From Centroberyx gerrardi (taxonomy: Eukaryota; Chordata; Actinopteri; Beryciformes; Berycidae): DNA of 64,000 nucleotides. The notes under the pieces were generated by a model. It ran no database searches, was not told the DNA's origin, and saw nothing but the letters and a program-made list of their open reading frames with translations. Numbering within the stretch: the first letter of the stretch is position 1; each line of letters begins with the position of its first letter. This document shows positions 1 through 11,726 of the stretch, piece by piece. Both the position numbers and the translations under genes were made by a program. The stretch spans positions 3,110,501-3,174,500 of the forward strand of contig NC_136016.1 in the NCBI RefSeq assembly GCF_048128805.1, in the 5' to 3' direction.

Positions 1-180
1 AGCGGTGATAGCCACCATGGCTGAACAGACAAAGAAAAGAGCGCCACCTACAGAAACTCAAACTGCATCAACAGAAAATCCAAGCTCCGCCCACATTGTT
101 TGATTGACAGGTGATCTCTGGGAAGTGCAGTGCAGAAACACCACAGCAGTGAGCGCTTGGTGCCAAAGATGGAGACTAAA
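1..180 (-). repeat. Dispersed repeat, copy of the 35970-36167 sequence
   Basis: The first about 180 bases match the reverse complement of 35970-36167 at roughly 90 percent by eye, including GCCACCATGGCTGAACAG at the start and TTTGATTGACAGGTGATC further on. A short deletion after base 40 and a replacement near base 85 break the reading frame that is open in the other copy. The element continues beyond the left edge of the window. Probably a non-autonomous DNA transposon fragment; the family is not identified. Confidence 0.75.
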
Positions 181-2310
181 AACACTGAACCACTGAGGAT
201 CTTGCAGATTGCCACTTTAAGTGCCTTGCTAAAGTATTAAAATGTCTTCAATCCAGTTATTAGAGGTCTTCTTTTTTCACAATGTAATGGTTTCTTTGTG
301 GTGCTTTTCCACTCTTAGATTAATCCAGAACAGGATAGTAGTAGAATATGCATCCTATCTGATTTACTAAACACAGTTGGACTTGTTGTCCAATAGTGTG
401 TTTGCACTATCCAGTCTTGTGGTCTGTGGAAACACCTATAAAGTGCAATGGACCTGGTATCCAACATGCATATTGCATCAAAATATGCATTAAAATTTGA
501 GTTATGATAGAACAATTATTTTGTATTTATTTATTTATTTATTTTTTTGTTATGTGTAATTACCACAATAAAAATCAGATTTTTTTCTTCCTTTATTGCC
601 TCAAATACACCAAGGCCAAGTGGCCATTTTGGAGTCCACTTGGACCTCTATGTCTTAAAAACTAAAACTACATAAAAATGGTTTTGAAAACAGTATGACA
701 GTTTGAGACCTAAGCTTGTAAAACTCCTGTGTGATTTCAGATGGAATGACTCTCGCAGTCCCATTAGCCTGTTCAGTGATCAATAGCAAGTTTAGAAATT
801 AATGAGGAATACTGGGAACCAGCGATAGTTTCAGTGACACATCCGCAATCACACACTCAACCCTGTAACATTTAGATTACATGGTTAGTGAATGGTGAAT
901 ATTTAGATGAGGTGCTTAGTGAATGGTGCTGCCTGTCTGATGGTCCTGTATATTTATGACAGCATAGCCTGATATCCTCTATAGTCACATTTGTAGGTTA
1001 GTACATCATTCTTTTGACATCTGAATCGGGCTTCTGTATAAATGCTCATTTTGGATTATGGCATAAAGGATTGCAACATCAAATCCTGTGTATAGGTAAA
1101 TGCTTTCAAACTTTCATTAGCTATATTCAATCAGAAATAGGCTGGTTTTGGCAGATTTGTTTCTTTATTTTGGATTTAAAAAGGTCTTAAAGTATTGAAT
1201 GTGGCTCTCTGAAACCTGCACATGCCGCATGTTTAACCCATAAGCTCTTGCTGCTGTTTGGGGACTCCCGGGTATTAACACTGGAGGGATTACAGGACCT
1301 AGAGCCCGTCTTTGGGCATCATTTCCTTTAAAATTGAACCCTAATGTCATCTTTATCTAATGACTTAGAATGGGGAAATAATAACCTCAGGGCTAATTGT
1401 TTTTTTTTTTTTTAACCAGCCCTGATTAGTAGAAGTCTAATTAGTCTAAGCCAGATCATTACAAGATAAATCTAGGGTGTTCTCCTCTGTTGGCACCCTC
1501 TGCTTGGGCTGCAAATCTGGACCCACAAGGGACTCTGGGGATATCGCTATACCAGACTGTAATTATGTGATGTGATTTTTATTTTTTCTCTCTCATCCCC
1601 CCCATTTCATCTATCTACAAACTCTAGTTCTTTATTATTTATTTTCCCCCCCTATGGTATTTGGCATATCTCCAACAACTCATCTCTCTCTTTTATTTCT
1701 TCAGTCCTTTGCGGTCCCTGGCCTCCCTAGCGGTGTGGTCGTCTTATCTCCCTCCCCCCTTCCTTCTGTTCCTATTTTCGCTCGCTCTCACTCGATTTTC
1801 GACTACTCTGACCAGTCTGTCCGTTCTCCGAGCCCACACACACACGCGCGCGACGCATTTACACACACATGACACACCCAGTTTCAGTTGTCAAATTAAC
1901 AAGGCTTTATGAGTCAGACAAACAAGTAGTACATTAGTACATTTGTTTAATTTCCTATCTCCATCACAACTGTGATCTCCCATCCGTGAGATTTAAATGC
2001 GGCCCTTTGTGTTTATGCAAAACTGATTGGGAGCTGCCTCACTGCAGCTATTGAGCATCAGTAAATACAGATAAAGCAGTTTTTATAGTACGAGTTATGC
2101 CAATGGTACATGGAATATTTTCAAATTAAATATTCACAAATCTTACTAGCGATGTTATTGGCTGCTAGAATGTAAACAACAATTTTAAAATGTCATTACA
2201 AAGTGCAAACAATATAATTTGGATGGAGAGCTTGTGAAACTGTGATGGTCAAGCGTCTCATTTGTGATTACTACAGCAGAGTAAAATGGAGCTAATATCA
2301 CAATTCATTT
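181..2310. other. Intergenic, no gene seen
   Basis: AT-rich sequence with stop codons in all frames and no convincing exon. It contains a repeat copy (830-1115, listed separately), homopolymer T tracts near 1398-1413 and a short CA/CG-rich tract near 1835-1870. Small open frames here are non-conserved looking and low complexity. Confidence 0.6.
830..1115 (+). repeat. Dispersed repeat family C, copy 1
   Basis: Shares its order of words with 43370-43580 and, for its last part, with 25240-25333: a 'gacata/gacaca' start, 'aacatttagatt', 'gtaggttagtac', then 'aatgctcattttggattatg' and 'atcctgtgtataggtaaat'. Three separated copies in 64 kb mark an interspersed element. No coding frame survives and the class is unknown. 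Confidence 0.6.
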
Positions 2311-2387
2311 TTCTGCCCCACAATACGTATCGTCACATTTTTGTATCGCGATATATTGAATTTCGATATATATCGTCCCATCCCTAG
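2311..2387 (-). repeat. TATATCG-rich transposon end, copy 1
   Basis: About 77 bases that are the reverse complement, roughly 93 percent identical by eye, of 62171-62250. The text reads gggatgggacgatata, then a CGATACAAAAATG block, and ends in ccctag. This is a very common teleost repeat terminus, probably a DNA-transposon end; family assignment is from general recognition only. Confidence 0.7.
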
Positions 2388-2439
2388 TAGATGGTGACAG
2401 GATTTTCATTTTGGGGGTGCACTGTTCCTTTAACCTTTT

Positions 2440-2680
2440 TTTTTTCTCCCCCCCCCCCCCCCTCCCTCTTCTCCTTTCCAGTCTCCCCCAAGGGAGGGCA
2501 GTCAAGGGGATCTCAACTCTGCCAACAGCCAGTCAAGAATGAGCACCAACATGTGAACGCTCCCATCCAAGAAGCGACCACTTCTGTTCATCAGCCAGTT
2601 GAAAAGAGGACAAAACCGCCCCCTTCGCCGCCACCCACTGCCCCACTTGTTGTGGAGGGTCATTCTCTAAACCCCCCCCC

Positions 2681-2731
<51 letters not shown>

Positions 2732-2740
2732 ACACCTGCC
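2440..2740 (+). repeat. C-run and (CA)n microsatellites
   Basis: A T/C tract at about 2437-2462, then a 12-base C run at 2672 leading directly into an uninterrupted (CA)n tract to about 2726 and a short A run at 2747-2756. Open frames here on both strands are repeat artefacts. Confidence 0.9.
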
Positions 2741-4745
2741 CCTGGAAAAAAAAAAAGGAAACCCAAGGCGTCACCACTGTTAGGAGTTGTATTGACATTG
2801 GTAGCTGTGCAGTCACTTGATTCACTGAAGACCTGAGTGTGTTTAGCTGTAGAGGAGACTGCATGTTTCTGCGTGTCTATGTGTGGAGCGCTCAGGTACT
2901 TCACAGTGCTGTTTTATTAAAAATGCACTATTCCTTCTTTCTCTCTCTCTTTTCCCAGCTCTTATTGTCTCTCTCCCCCTTCCCATCATGCTGTCCTTCT
3001 CTTGGCGACAGCCTTTCTCTTAGGCGATGTCCAGAGAGTCTGATTTTAGAATAAAATATGAAAACCCTAGTCAGGACTTTTCAATCAGCAAAGTGCATAA
3101 TGCCGGCATGCTCCCCTATTGTTATCCAGGACAGCGATAGCAACCAATTCATTCATATCTCTTTGAATATCAATTTGGGTTTAACAGTGAACAAAAGCAC
3201 CATGTTCAAAGGAGAGCAGTCCAAGTTTTTGTTATCAAGTTGCCATGGTTGGAAAAGAAAATTTCATGTTTATGGTTTTTGGGTTGCTGATCCGTCTGCT
3301 TGTTATGATAATTTGTGTTGGTCTTTGGTGAGGACATGAATGAGAATCATTTTAATGGTTCAGCAAGGGAAATTTGGGATTCTAATATTTGTCACAGGGG
3401 AAATTAATATTTACTTCATTTGTCCGATCTCATTCTGTCACCGTTGCTCAACATGCAAAGATTAGTGCGTTCTAATAGATATGGTGAAAGTGACTTGAAT
3501 ATAAAACAAATTTAGTTTTGTGAGGGTTAACGACAGTTGTGAAGGTCAAAGTAATGTATTTGTATTTATGCTCAATGAGGCTCCGTACAAAAGACTGAAA
3601 AGGATGTCATCAATCAATGAGGTTGCATTGGACTATTCCTTCATTTTTGCCGTCAGACTGGAGCAAAAATGAAGTATTTAGGCATCCAAGGGACAATTAT
3701 AGGCCTTGACACAAAACCACTTGCCTGCAGACGACTTTGAATCGCTGCTTTATATTTCCGATCTCCAAGGAGTGAAATGCATTGATTTCTCTGCGAATAC
3801 TTTTCCGGAAGAGCCGACCCTGCAATCCCTAAATAACAACCACAGTAGTTTTTTCCTCAGAGGGTTTGATGTTTATGGTAATGTCAAGGGCATTGAATCC
3901 TCTAGATGAAAGGCTCCGATGGTGTTCAGTGATTTAATTTTCCTTTAGTGATGCTAATCTTGTGGTTGATTCATTTTGAAGGAATAATTTGTTGTTTCTT
4001 ACAGCGGACGGCCCGGGCCTTCTCATCCTCCAGAATTGACGCTCTGATGACGTGCTGTCATGTAGACAGCTTAAATGTACAGTCTGTATTGTTTATTTTC
4101 CTCCAGTAAATCTCCATTATTTTCTACTCCAAGGCAATCAGCCATAGATAGCGCCCTCTCTTAGTTAATAAAGGGTTTCACGTCTTGCATGTCATGTTTT
4201 TCAAGGAGGCTATAGTTACAGAATGCAGAATATTAAATACAGATTTTGGGCTCACGGGGTTAAAAAAAAAAATCTTTTCAATTTGATGTTTGACACTCTG
4301 TTGGCAGCGCTGTTTACGCTACAATACACTGGAGTGATTTGAATAAACATCCATCACCAATCAATCGTCATATATCTTCATTCCAACCAAGTGATTTCCC
4401 TTTAGGGAAAAGATATATGAAGGCGGTTTGAAAGGCTACTTCACTGAGTTGCCTGAATCGGAGAGGAGAATCTGTTTATTTCATGACAGCATCAAATGAA
4501 CCTGTTTTAAATTGCCTTGATAATAAAGCGTTATGAGAACTAGCCCTGCGCTGCATTCTGTGCTTTTAATCTGGCGGGCTTCTCCCAACGCACTCGATAT
4601 GAATGTGGGATTTGTCTGTTTACTCATCAGCAGTGGGTGATTATTATCAAAGAACAATTAAGCCACTTGGAACACAAAATACTCCCTGGGAGAAGCCGTT
4701 CATACTTCGACTAGAGTTAGCTTTAGAAACTCAGAAATAGTGTAA

Positions 4746-4778
4746 GTGTACTAGTGAAGTTCTGCTTCACTAGTACAC
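4746..4778. repeat. Perfect 14-bp inverted repeat
   Basis: GTGTACTAGTGAAG at 4746-4759 is followed, after the five bases ttctg, by its exact reverse complement at 4765-4778. Could extrude as a cruciform or form an RNA hairpin; no gene context. Confidence 0.9.
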
Positions 4779-5598
4779 AGCAGTGGAGCGGCTGGACAGG
4801 GGAGATCTGGGGGAAACGACGGATGGGCAATAAAACATTCCAGAGGAGAAATAAGGAACTGGCAGTGTTTATGCCAGAAGACAGAAGCAGACAGCTATTT
4901 GCTTCTAGAGGGAATGAGTGGAATAGAAAGAAGGGAAAGAGAAGACGAGTCTCAGTGAGAGCAGTGTAATAACAGATTCAGGCTGTATGGTTGCATTTCA
5001 TCCTCACACGTCTTCTGTCAGTGAGTGTGTGTGTTTGCAGTGTTTGAAGTATACCACTGCTTTGCATAAATGAAAGTAGAATTGCCCATATTAAGTGAAA
5101 TTCCTGCTTTGAATATTCTAATGAACTGACATATCAATAGTTCAACAAGAACAAACCCAATCTCTGTTCTTGTGCTACAGTGCTTAGCAGTGTTCAATCT
5201 TGGATGCAGTAACCTCAGAAGGTGGCTGATGGTCCACTTAAACTAACTCTGATTGGTTTCTCTTAATGTTGACTGGCTCAAACTTTGAATGAGCATCAAT
5301 CAACCTTGTTTGTTTCATTTCTTTATTTGTACTTGGAGTATTAGAAATGTCAACTGAAAGGAAAACAAAAGAAACAAAAGCATTAAGCAGGCGAGAATAG
5401 GTGCCAGAGGCAATTATGTGCCCTGTGCTATCATTTGATGGAAGTCAAATAGAAAACACAGATTGGAGTTTCAGCCAAAGAACCACTGTTTTCTGGTTAA
5501 GGAACATTAGACTGAAGCCCAGTGAAAAAGGGAAGAGGTAAGAGAGGAGGAAGCTAATATTATGAAGCCTAGCGCTCTTGTTTCTAACAGAAAAAATG

Positions 5599-5725
5599 CA
5601 ATCTAGCCATAGTATAGCTATTTAGATTAGCTAGTTAGCCTAGCTGACCTTCCAAGTTCAACCTAGCCATAGCCTATACTTACATAGGTAAGCTAGTTAG
5701 CTAGCCTGCTGACCTTCCAAGATCA
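5599..5725 (+). repeat. Imperfect tandem duplication, two units
   Basis: Two adjoining units of about 80 bases each hold 'ctagccatag', 'agctagttagc' and 'gctgaccttccaag'. Local duplication of unique-looking DNA. Confidence 0.6.
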
Positions 5726-6946
5726 TGAATATCATGGTTATGAATGAAAAAAGAAGTTATTGTCATTGTCATGTTCCTTCTTTGCCATTAAAGTTTGCCA
5801 GTTAGCACTCTGGTTCTTTTCCTCCCACTGACGTTTAACTCAACCAATGAGACGATTTCTGCCTCTGTCTCTGAGAAATGTTTGAGAATTATGCATTAAC
5901 ATGCTTGGATATATCGGAAAAAATCATTCACATGAACGGCATACATAGTCGGATGACGAAGTTGCAAAGTCGAAAATGTTGCTCTCTGAGTTTCCGAGTT
6001 GTGACGCTATGATCACCTTTAACATTATCAACATGGCAGAAAAGTTTTGTGTCAGTCAATGGTAAGAAAACACATCTACACATGCAACTTGATTGCGCGT
6101 TTGTAGATAGCCTGACTACCATTGAGTTGATTTTCCGGCAAAATAGCACGTGTACGCAGCGCTGTTTAGCAGCCGACTTGGAAGTCTCGGATGTCAGACA
6201 TTCCTACCAGCACAATATAACTCCAATCTGCATGTTAGCAAACATTCTCATGAACTGTAGAGGCATAAATTAGCTCCAAAGTTTGGAACTCAATCAGACC
6301 CTGAAAGCCTTGAGCAGACTAGAAACAGCCGACTGCAGTCAAACATAAGGCAGAGGGGCAGACAGCAGGTCAATGACAGGGGGTTTATTGGGGAGTTTAA
6401 TTAACCTACCACATTTGTGTGCATCTCCCAAGTGAAAGACAATCTGCAGTGGTTCTGCCTGGAATTTAGAGTGGGTCTGACTAATGCTGACTGCCTTAGA
6501 GTCATAAACAGCAGAGGTAAACAGCTCTACATTTGTACAGCCCGTTATTCGCTAAATCAGGATACAGATATGAGTAGGAGCAGGTATTTGACTCATCGGC
6601 TAACACCAGAGAGTAGTAAGATGTAGGTGTTCTCTGGATAAAACAATTTATGTGTATCAGGACAGTTTAATGGTGAGAATAGTAATAGTAAGACTAGTTG
6701 ACAATGACTCAGGCCTGTGAGAAAGACAAGAAAGTACAAAACATTCTCATTTTTCATCCCTTCACTCATGTTCTGTATATAAAACCATTGTCCTCAAAGT
6801 AATAAGGTGTTCCATAAACGCAGTGGAGTAAAGATTATTTTTCGAGTACGAAGCCGCTCAAAATGGAAATATTCACTTAAAGCACCTCAAGAATGTACTT
6901 AAGGAGAGTCCCTCAGCAAAGTGTACACACTGTAGGAACCGTTTCC

Positions 6947-6949
<3 letters not shown>

Positions 6950-6986
<37 letters not shown>
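6950..6986 (+). repeat. (TG)n microsatellite
   Basis: Uninterrupted TG dinucleotide run of about 18 units. Confidence 0.95.
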
Positions 6987-7429
6987 TATTTGAGGAGAGG
7001 ACCATAGAGGATACTAATGAGCCTTTCCAATAACAGCGTGCCAGCTTCTCGTGCTCACAATGACTGGCACCGACAGCGAACACGAGGTAACAAGTCCCTG
7101 TCACGGGTCCGCCATCGATCGCTTCAACCCCTGTAATAACCCTGATGAGAGAAGCTGCTTGTAAATGTGTTTGGGCTGACGTGTGCTCCTGCCTGTTGTT
7201 TGCAGCTAGATGGAGAACTGATCGCCATTGGTTGATGGATGACCACCCCTCTAGAATTTAGGCCCTTGATGTACCGCTGGTCCTGTTCGGTGTTTACAGG
7301 ACCGTTACCGCTGGATAATGACCCCAAGTGATTAACGTGTCACATTGTAGGCATTTAGCTGTCGGGTGGAATGGGAACGAGTCCAAGTCCCTTTAAGGAA
7401 AGTGGTTTCCACTCGGGCACCGTCTTGAT

Positions 7430-7830
7430 AACGCCCCCCTGGGCAGTACGTTCGTGACCAACGAGACGAGACTCCTATCTCTTTGAATGGGGAGTCGTCT
7501 AAATCTAAAATTCCTGTCCTCGGCATCATGTTGTGCCTCGCCCCAAGAGAGGTTAATTTTGGAAAGCTTGTCCGTCACAGCTCAGCGGCAGGTCATTTTA
7601 GGCCGTCCAGGTTTTCTTTTGCCAGGTGGAGTCCATCTCAAAGCAATTTTCGGGATGCGCTCTTGCTGCGGTCGAAGGACACGGCCCAGCCATCGCAGTA
7701 GCCTTTGTTTTATTTCATTGGTGATATTCTGGCTTTTGGTCGTCCTGTAGAGTTCTAGGTTGGTGATCTTTTCAGTCCAGAAGATGCCGCATATTCTTCT
7801 AAGGCAACAAGGTGTTAAAATTTGTTTCAA
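7430..7830 (-). mobile_element. 3' fragment of a LINE reverse-transcriptase ORF, decayed
   Basis: On the minus strand, 7830 down to about 7585 encodes a block with RRICGI, then EIKQRLLRWLGRVLR, then PPGKRKPGRPKMT. This is the characteristic C-terminal end of a non-LTR retrotransposon polyprotein, downstream of the reverse transcriptase core. After a frame change, 7578-7430 carries the following NLSWGEAQHDAEDR block and a degraded version of the 'RWRSLV..LCP' ending. There is no upstream reverse-transcriptase core, so the copy is 5'-truncated, as is usual for LINEs. It is at least one frameshift away from being open and is not functional. Clade (RTE, CR1/L2 or another) is not decided here. Confidence 0.75.
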
Positions 7831-7839
7831 ACGTCTTTT

Positions 7840-8254
7840 TTCCGCTTACTGATGCTTATACACAGCGCCATCCAGTGCTTTACGAACAGTGAGATTACGA
7901 CTTTCAAGACAAATCTGGTTTACAGCAGTCAAATACATTTGTCACTGCATCACCTGTCAAGTGATGTAATGCATGTAGCCCACAGTAGGGAGCTGACGGT
8001 TATATATCTGAGAATATCATCTTATTAAATTATTTCAAATGTATTAATAAAACGGTTGCTGGCAGAGACGTTTGATATTGTCTCCAACTTGGGTGAGTTG
8101 TTGTAAATAACAAAGTTCTGCCGCTGCGTAAACCTGAAAGTATTCATTGACGACACGTTTTACGTTGTCGAAGCTGCCATCTTTAGCGTTACGGATTTTC
8201 CCATTCAAAACTGATAGAGTGCACTGTCTCTGTATATAATACTGTCTCTGGTAG
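7840..8254. other. Intergenic, no feature seen
   Basis: Short unique-looking stretch; no coding, RNA or repeat signal noticed. Confidence 0.5.
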
Positions 8255-8799
8255 TGGTCCTGCAGCTACATAGTTTTGAACAGGCAAATGTATGTATGTA
8301 TGTATGCATGTATTTTCACTGCTCTGGTATTGACTTTTATACTGTTAAATCATTTTGATGAGTTAACGTAGCTGCCTGGCAAGCACTAATGAGGTAGCAT
8401 TAATAAAACATAAACAGAAAAAACTCAATAATATGACTTCAGCTCTCACCATCGACCCCAACGATGGATGCAGCCGTTCTCCAAGCATCGTGTGTTTGAG
8501 ATGTTTATTCCTGTAGTCTTTCAAATAAAAGTAGAGGACTGGGACGCTTTGAATGGCTGGAATCAACTTCTCCATTTAGCACTAGCTAGGTGGAACTACT
8601 GTTCATGAAACAAAAACACATCATAGGAAAACAAGCAAGCATGGAAATCTGATTGGCTGAATCTAAGTACAAGTTTTCTCAGCTGGGAAGCTTGTTGAGT
8701 GTTCACACATCAGCTCAGCTTCCCTGGTCACTCAGCTCCATAGCAAATGGATGGACTTGTGGTGATTTATTGATCGTGTTGCTAGCAGTCTGAACACGT
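8255..8799 (+). mobile_element. Non-autonomous DNA transposon, family A, copy 1
   Basis: Collinear with the reverse complement of 49638-50318: 'gaacaggcaaatg', 'ttttgatgagttaacg', 'caccatcgaccccaacgatg', 'attcctgtagtctttcaaa' and a right end reading 'gtgttgctagcagtctgaac'. A short GTAT repeat at 8290-8313 lies inside. It lacks the MITE that interrupts the 49.6 kb copy and so acts as the empty-site reference. No coding capacity. Confidence 0.75.
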
Positions 8800-8934
8800 G
8801 GTAAGCCTCATGTCCTAGGTCATCAACATTCCAAGCAACCAGTAGTAAGGAGGTCAAGGGTCAGGGCCTTTACAGCATTACTGTGACCACAGAATGATCA
8901 TGTAAGAGAGAGGTGCTAGGAAAATAAACAGAAA

Positions 8935-9045
8935 CTAGCAGCAATGGCAGCTGGGAGCAGAAAAAAAAGGGAAACAATTAAAAAGGAGGAAGATGAAAGG
9001 AGGAAGAAGACGAAGATGCGGAGGAGGAGGAAGAAGAAGTCCATT
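8935..9045 (+). repeat. Purine-rich (GGA/GAA) tract
   Basis: Imperfect run of GGA, GAA and AAG triplets; low complexity, not coding. Confidence 0.8.
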
Positions 9046-10690
9046 AAAATTGAGCATTAAATAAGCTGGATATAGCTGGATATAGGACCGTAAGCAGGCC
9101 ATGAACTGAATAAACCATTTGAAAAGTAGGTTACCCTTGAGGTTGTTTAGCATCATGAACAAGAGTTTGGAAACTAACCACCAGGGGCAGAACATGAGGA
9201 CTTTGACCACCAATAAGGGCAGACTTTTAAATGGATTGTTTATATCTTAATCTTAAAATAAAATTCTGATAATTAATGTTGTTCATCTGGACAACGTGAA
9301 TGTTTGGTTACAATACAAGCAAGATGCTGGTGAAATATCCCCTAGTTCCCACTGATCACAATTGTTTACAAGACACAAAAAATCTTGTTAACCTGTAGGA
9401 TATGTCTCTTTTTAAGTGTTTATACACTTATAAACGGCAATGTATAGTGAGTGTGTAGAGTAGCATTTACAGTCGATGAACGCTCAATCTTTGATGAAAT
9501 TAAAAAATGTATAATAGCATTGCTTGTCAATATCTGACAGTCAAGTATTGCAGTTTTGGGCCACTTTGATCAAAAAAACTTCATTAGTTTTACAGTTTAT
9601 GAAAACAACACATTGATAATTTCCACTAGCAAACAAAAGAATATGGGTCTACATCCTTAGAAAATTGCACACCTGTAGCACTTACGGCTGACTGTTGAAT
9701 GAATTTTTGAAGTTTTAAACTTTGGTCGGTTACTATAGTGCTGCCTGCAAAGTTCATCAGAAGAAAGAACGAAAGAAAGAAAATTTCCTTTTAATTTCTT
9801 TTTAATCTTTATATTTTTGTACTTCACATGTACAAATGTGCTCTTTTTATGTTTATGATTTACGATTTTTGTGTTTATGTAAAATTCTGCGCTGTTTTCA
9901 GTACACCTTACTGCAAGCGTGAATTAATAAAGTCAAGTCAAAGAAAGAAAGAAAAAGTAGGTCTGCCTGGCCTATAGGCTGCCTGGCCTAAAAAAGTTAA
10001 GGAGATAGAAGGGATGTTTTAGATTGTCACTACAAGTCAAATGAATGGGTGTAGAAGTGTTAGAAAGCCTCTGATAGCTGGCAGACATAAGTACTAATGA
10101 GCTATTCCTGCCTCTGGTGTATCAGACACTTGTTACACGCAAGGCAAGAGAAGTTCTTGATAAGTATCTTGGTGCTGAGTTGTCTTTGTTCAATCGTAAG
10201 CCAGCGGATGAAGACGATCTCCGAGAAATCTGGTTCTGATTTTGTGTGAAAGTAGATGGAGCTCCATACCGAAAGAGGTAAACGTTGACAGAAAATGGAA
10301 TGTAGATGATGATGGGATCATATTATGTGGCTCTCTTTTGGAGTATTTTTTAATCTAGCTCCATTTTTTTTCATCCACTTAAAATGGTACTACGGTAAGC
10401 CGGGCCCATTAAGTGTTTTCCATGTCAGAAAACCACATTCAGGTTGCATAATTCTGTGGTCTGGTTGTATTGGTAGCACTGCAATTATACGATTTTGTAA
10501 ACTGCAATCATAAGGCACTTTTACACAGACATGAGGGGCCGATTTCTGGAATGCAGATGAAGTCGAGACCTTGACTTCTCTCATGTACCAGCAGACAGGA
10601 GTCAAGGATTTTTTTTTTCGTTTTCATGGTACAGCCAGAGGGATGAGATGTGCATCCACCTCCATGAAAATGAGTACGTATAGCTCTTCT
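9046..10690. other. Intergenic, no gene seen
   Basis: AT-rich, no exon recognised. Near 9905-9945 the words 'aattaataaagtcaagtc' and an AAAG repeat look like the 3' tail of an old retroposon, but no body can be identified. Confidence 0.5.
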
Positions 10691-10722
10691 CATATTCTCC
10701 TCCACCTCCTTTTTCTTTTTAG

Positions 10723-11046
10723 TAGTAGTAGTAGGAACAGTAGTAGTAGGAGGAGGAGGAGGAATAACAGCAGGAGTGGTAGTTGTAGTAGTAGTAACAG
10801 TAGTCAAAGTAGTAGTAGTAGAAGTAACAGTAGCAGTAGTAATAGCAGTAGTACCTAGTAGTAGAAGTAGTAGCAGTAGTAGTATCAGTAGTCATAGTAG
10901 CAGTAGTAACAGTAGTAGCAGTAGTAGTAGCAGTGGTCATAGTAGTAGTAGTAGTAGTAGTAGCAGAAGTAGTATTAGTAGTAACAATAGTAACAGTAGT
11001 AGTAGTAGTAGCAGTAGTAGTAGTAGTAACAGTAATAGTAGCAGTA
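10723..11046 (+). repeat. Imperfect AGT-triplet tract, about 320 bp
   Basis: A nearly continuous array of AGT, AGC and AAC triplets (agtagtagtag with cagtag and aacagt variants). The predicted poly-Ser, poly-Val or poly-Thr/Tyr frames on both strands are artefacts of the repeat. Unusually long for a triplet tract in intergenic DNA. Confidence 0.95.
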
Positions 11047-11726
11047 CATTCTGTCTGATATTCATGTTTAATGTGTCAGAACAGGAGAGATGGTCCTTGT
11101 CTGTCCTGATCCTCTGACAGACCAGTGAGCTGCTCCCAGTCTCACAGAGGCTCTAAACCAGTGCAGCAGCTCTCTGACTGGGGCTTTTCTTTCATCCAGC
11201 AGTCGTATTGACAAACTGCTCTCTCCTGGGCAATAGGCTTAATGACATGGACAGACCAGAGGCCTAATGACTCCAAGAAACCAACCTCAGCTGCTGTCTA
11301 ACAAATTACAGATCCATACATCTCTAACCTTGACTCCGCCCTGAGACACTTTCTTTGGAGAGGTTTGTGCTGAGTAGAGGCTAACTGTGAACTGTGTAGG
11401 TGGATCAATACATCAGGCTGATATTAGCCTTTTATTAGATCTCAGATATCGGCCGGTCGTGTGATGGAGTCTGTAAAAAGTCTGTAAAACCTGCGATAAC
11501 ATTTTCTTTTCACATTTTATTGGAAATTCACTTTTTATTTAAAGGCCTAATGTATTCCAGAGTTTCCCTACCATTGAATAGGTGTGGTGGGTCACTCTGC
11601 CTTAAAGAGCTGCTAACCCTAAAAGAATTTAATTAGTCTGGGTTTCAGTGGAGAGTTTTAGTGTCCTTGTTTTTTGGTATGAAAATGGTCTGATTTAAAG
11701 ATTGAATGAATAAGAATACTGGCACA
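11047..11726. other. Intergenic, no feature seen
   Basis: Ordinary unique-looking sequence without coding or repeat signal. Confidence 0.5.

Larger units (their letters stand above)
2760..6940. other. Intergenic, mostly unique sequence
   Basis: No exon, RNA gene or recognisable transposon coding is seen. The stretch 3600-4300 is free of microsatellites and dispersed repeats and has the texture of conserved non-coding DNA. A perfect hairpin lies at 4746-4778 and a local tandem duplication at 5599-5725. Short open frames such as 6049-6273 carry no recognisable domain. Confidence 0.5.

Noticed and set aside
10508..11117. Poly-Ser, poly-Thr and poly-Val frames
   Set aside because: Artefacts of the AGT-triplet tract on both strands.
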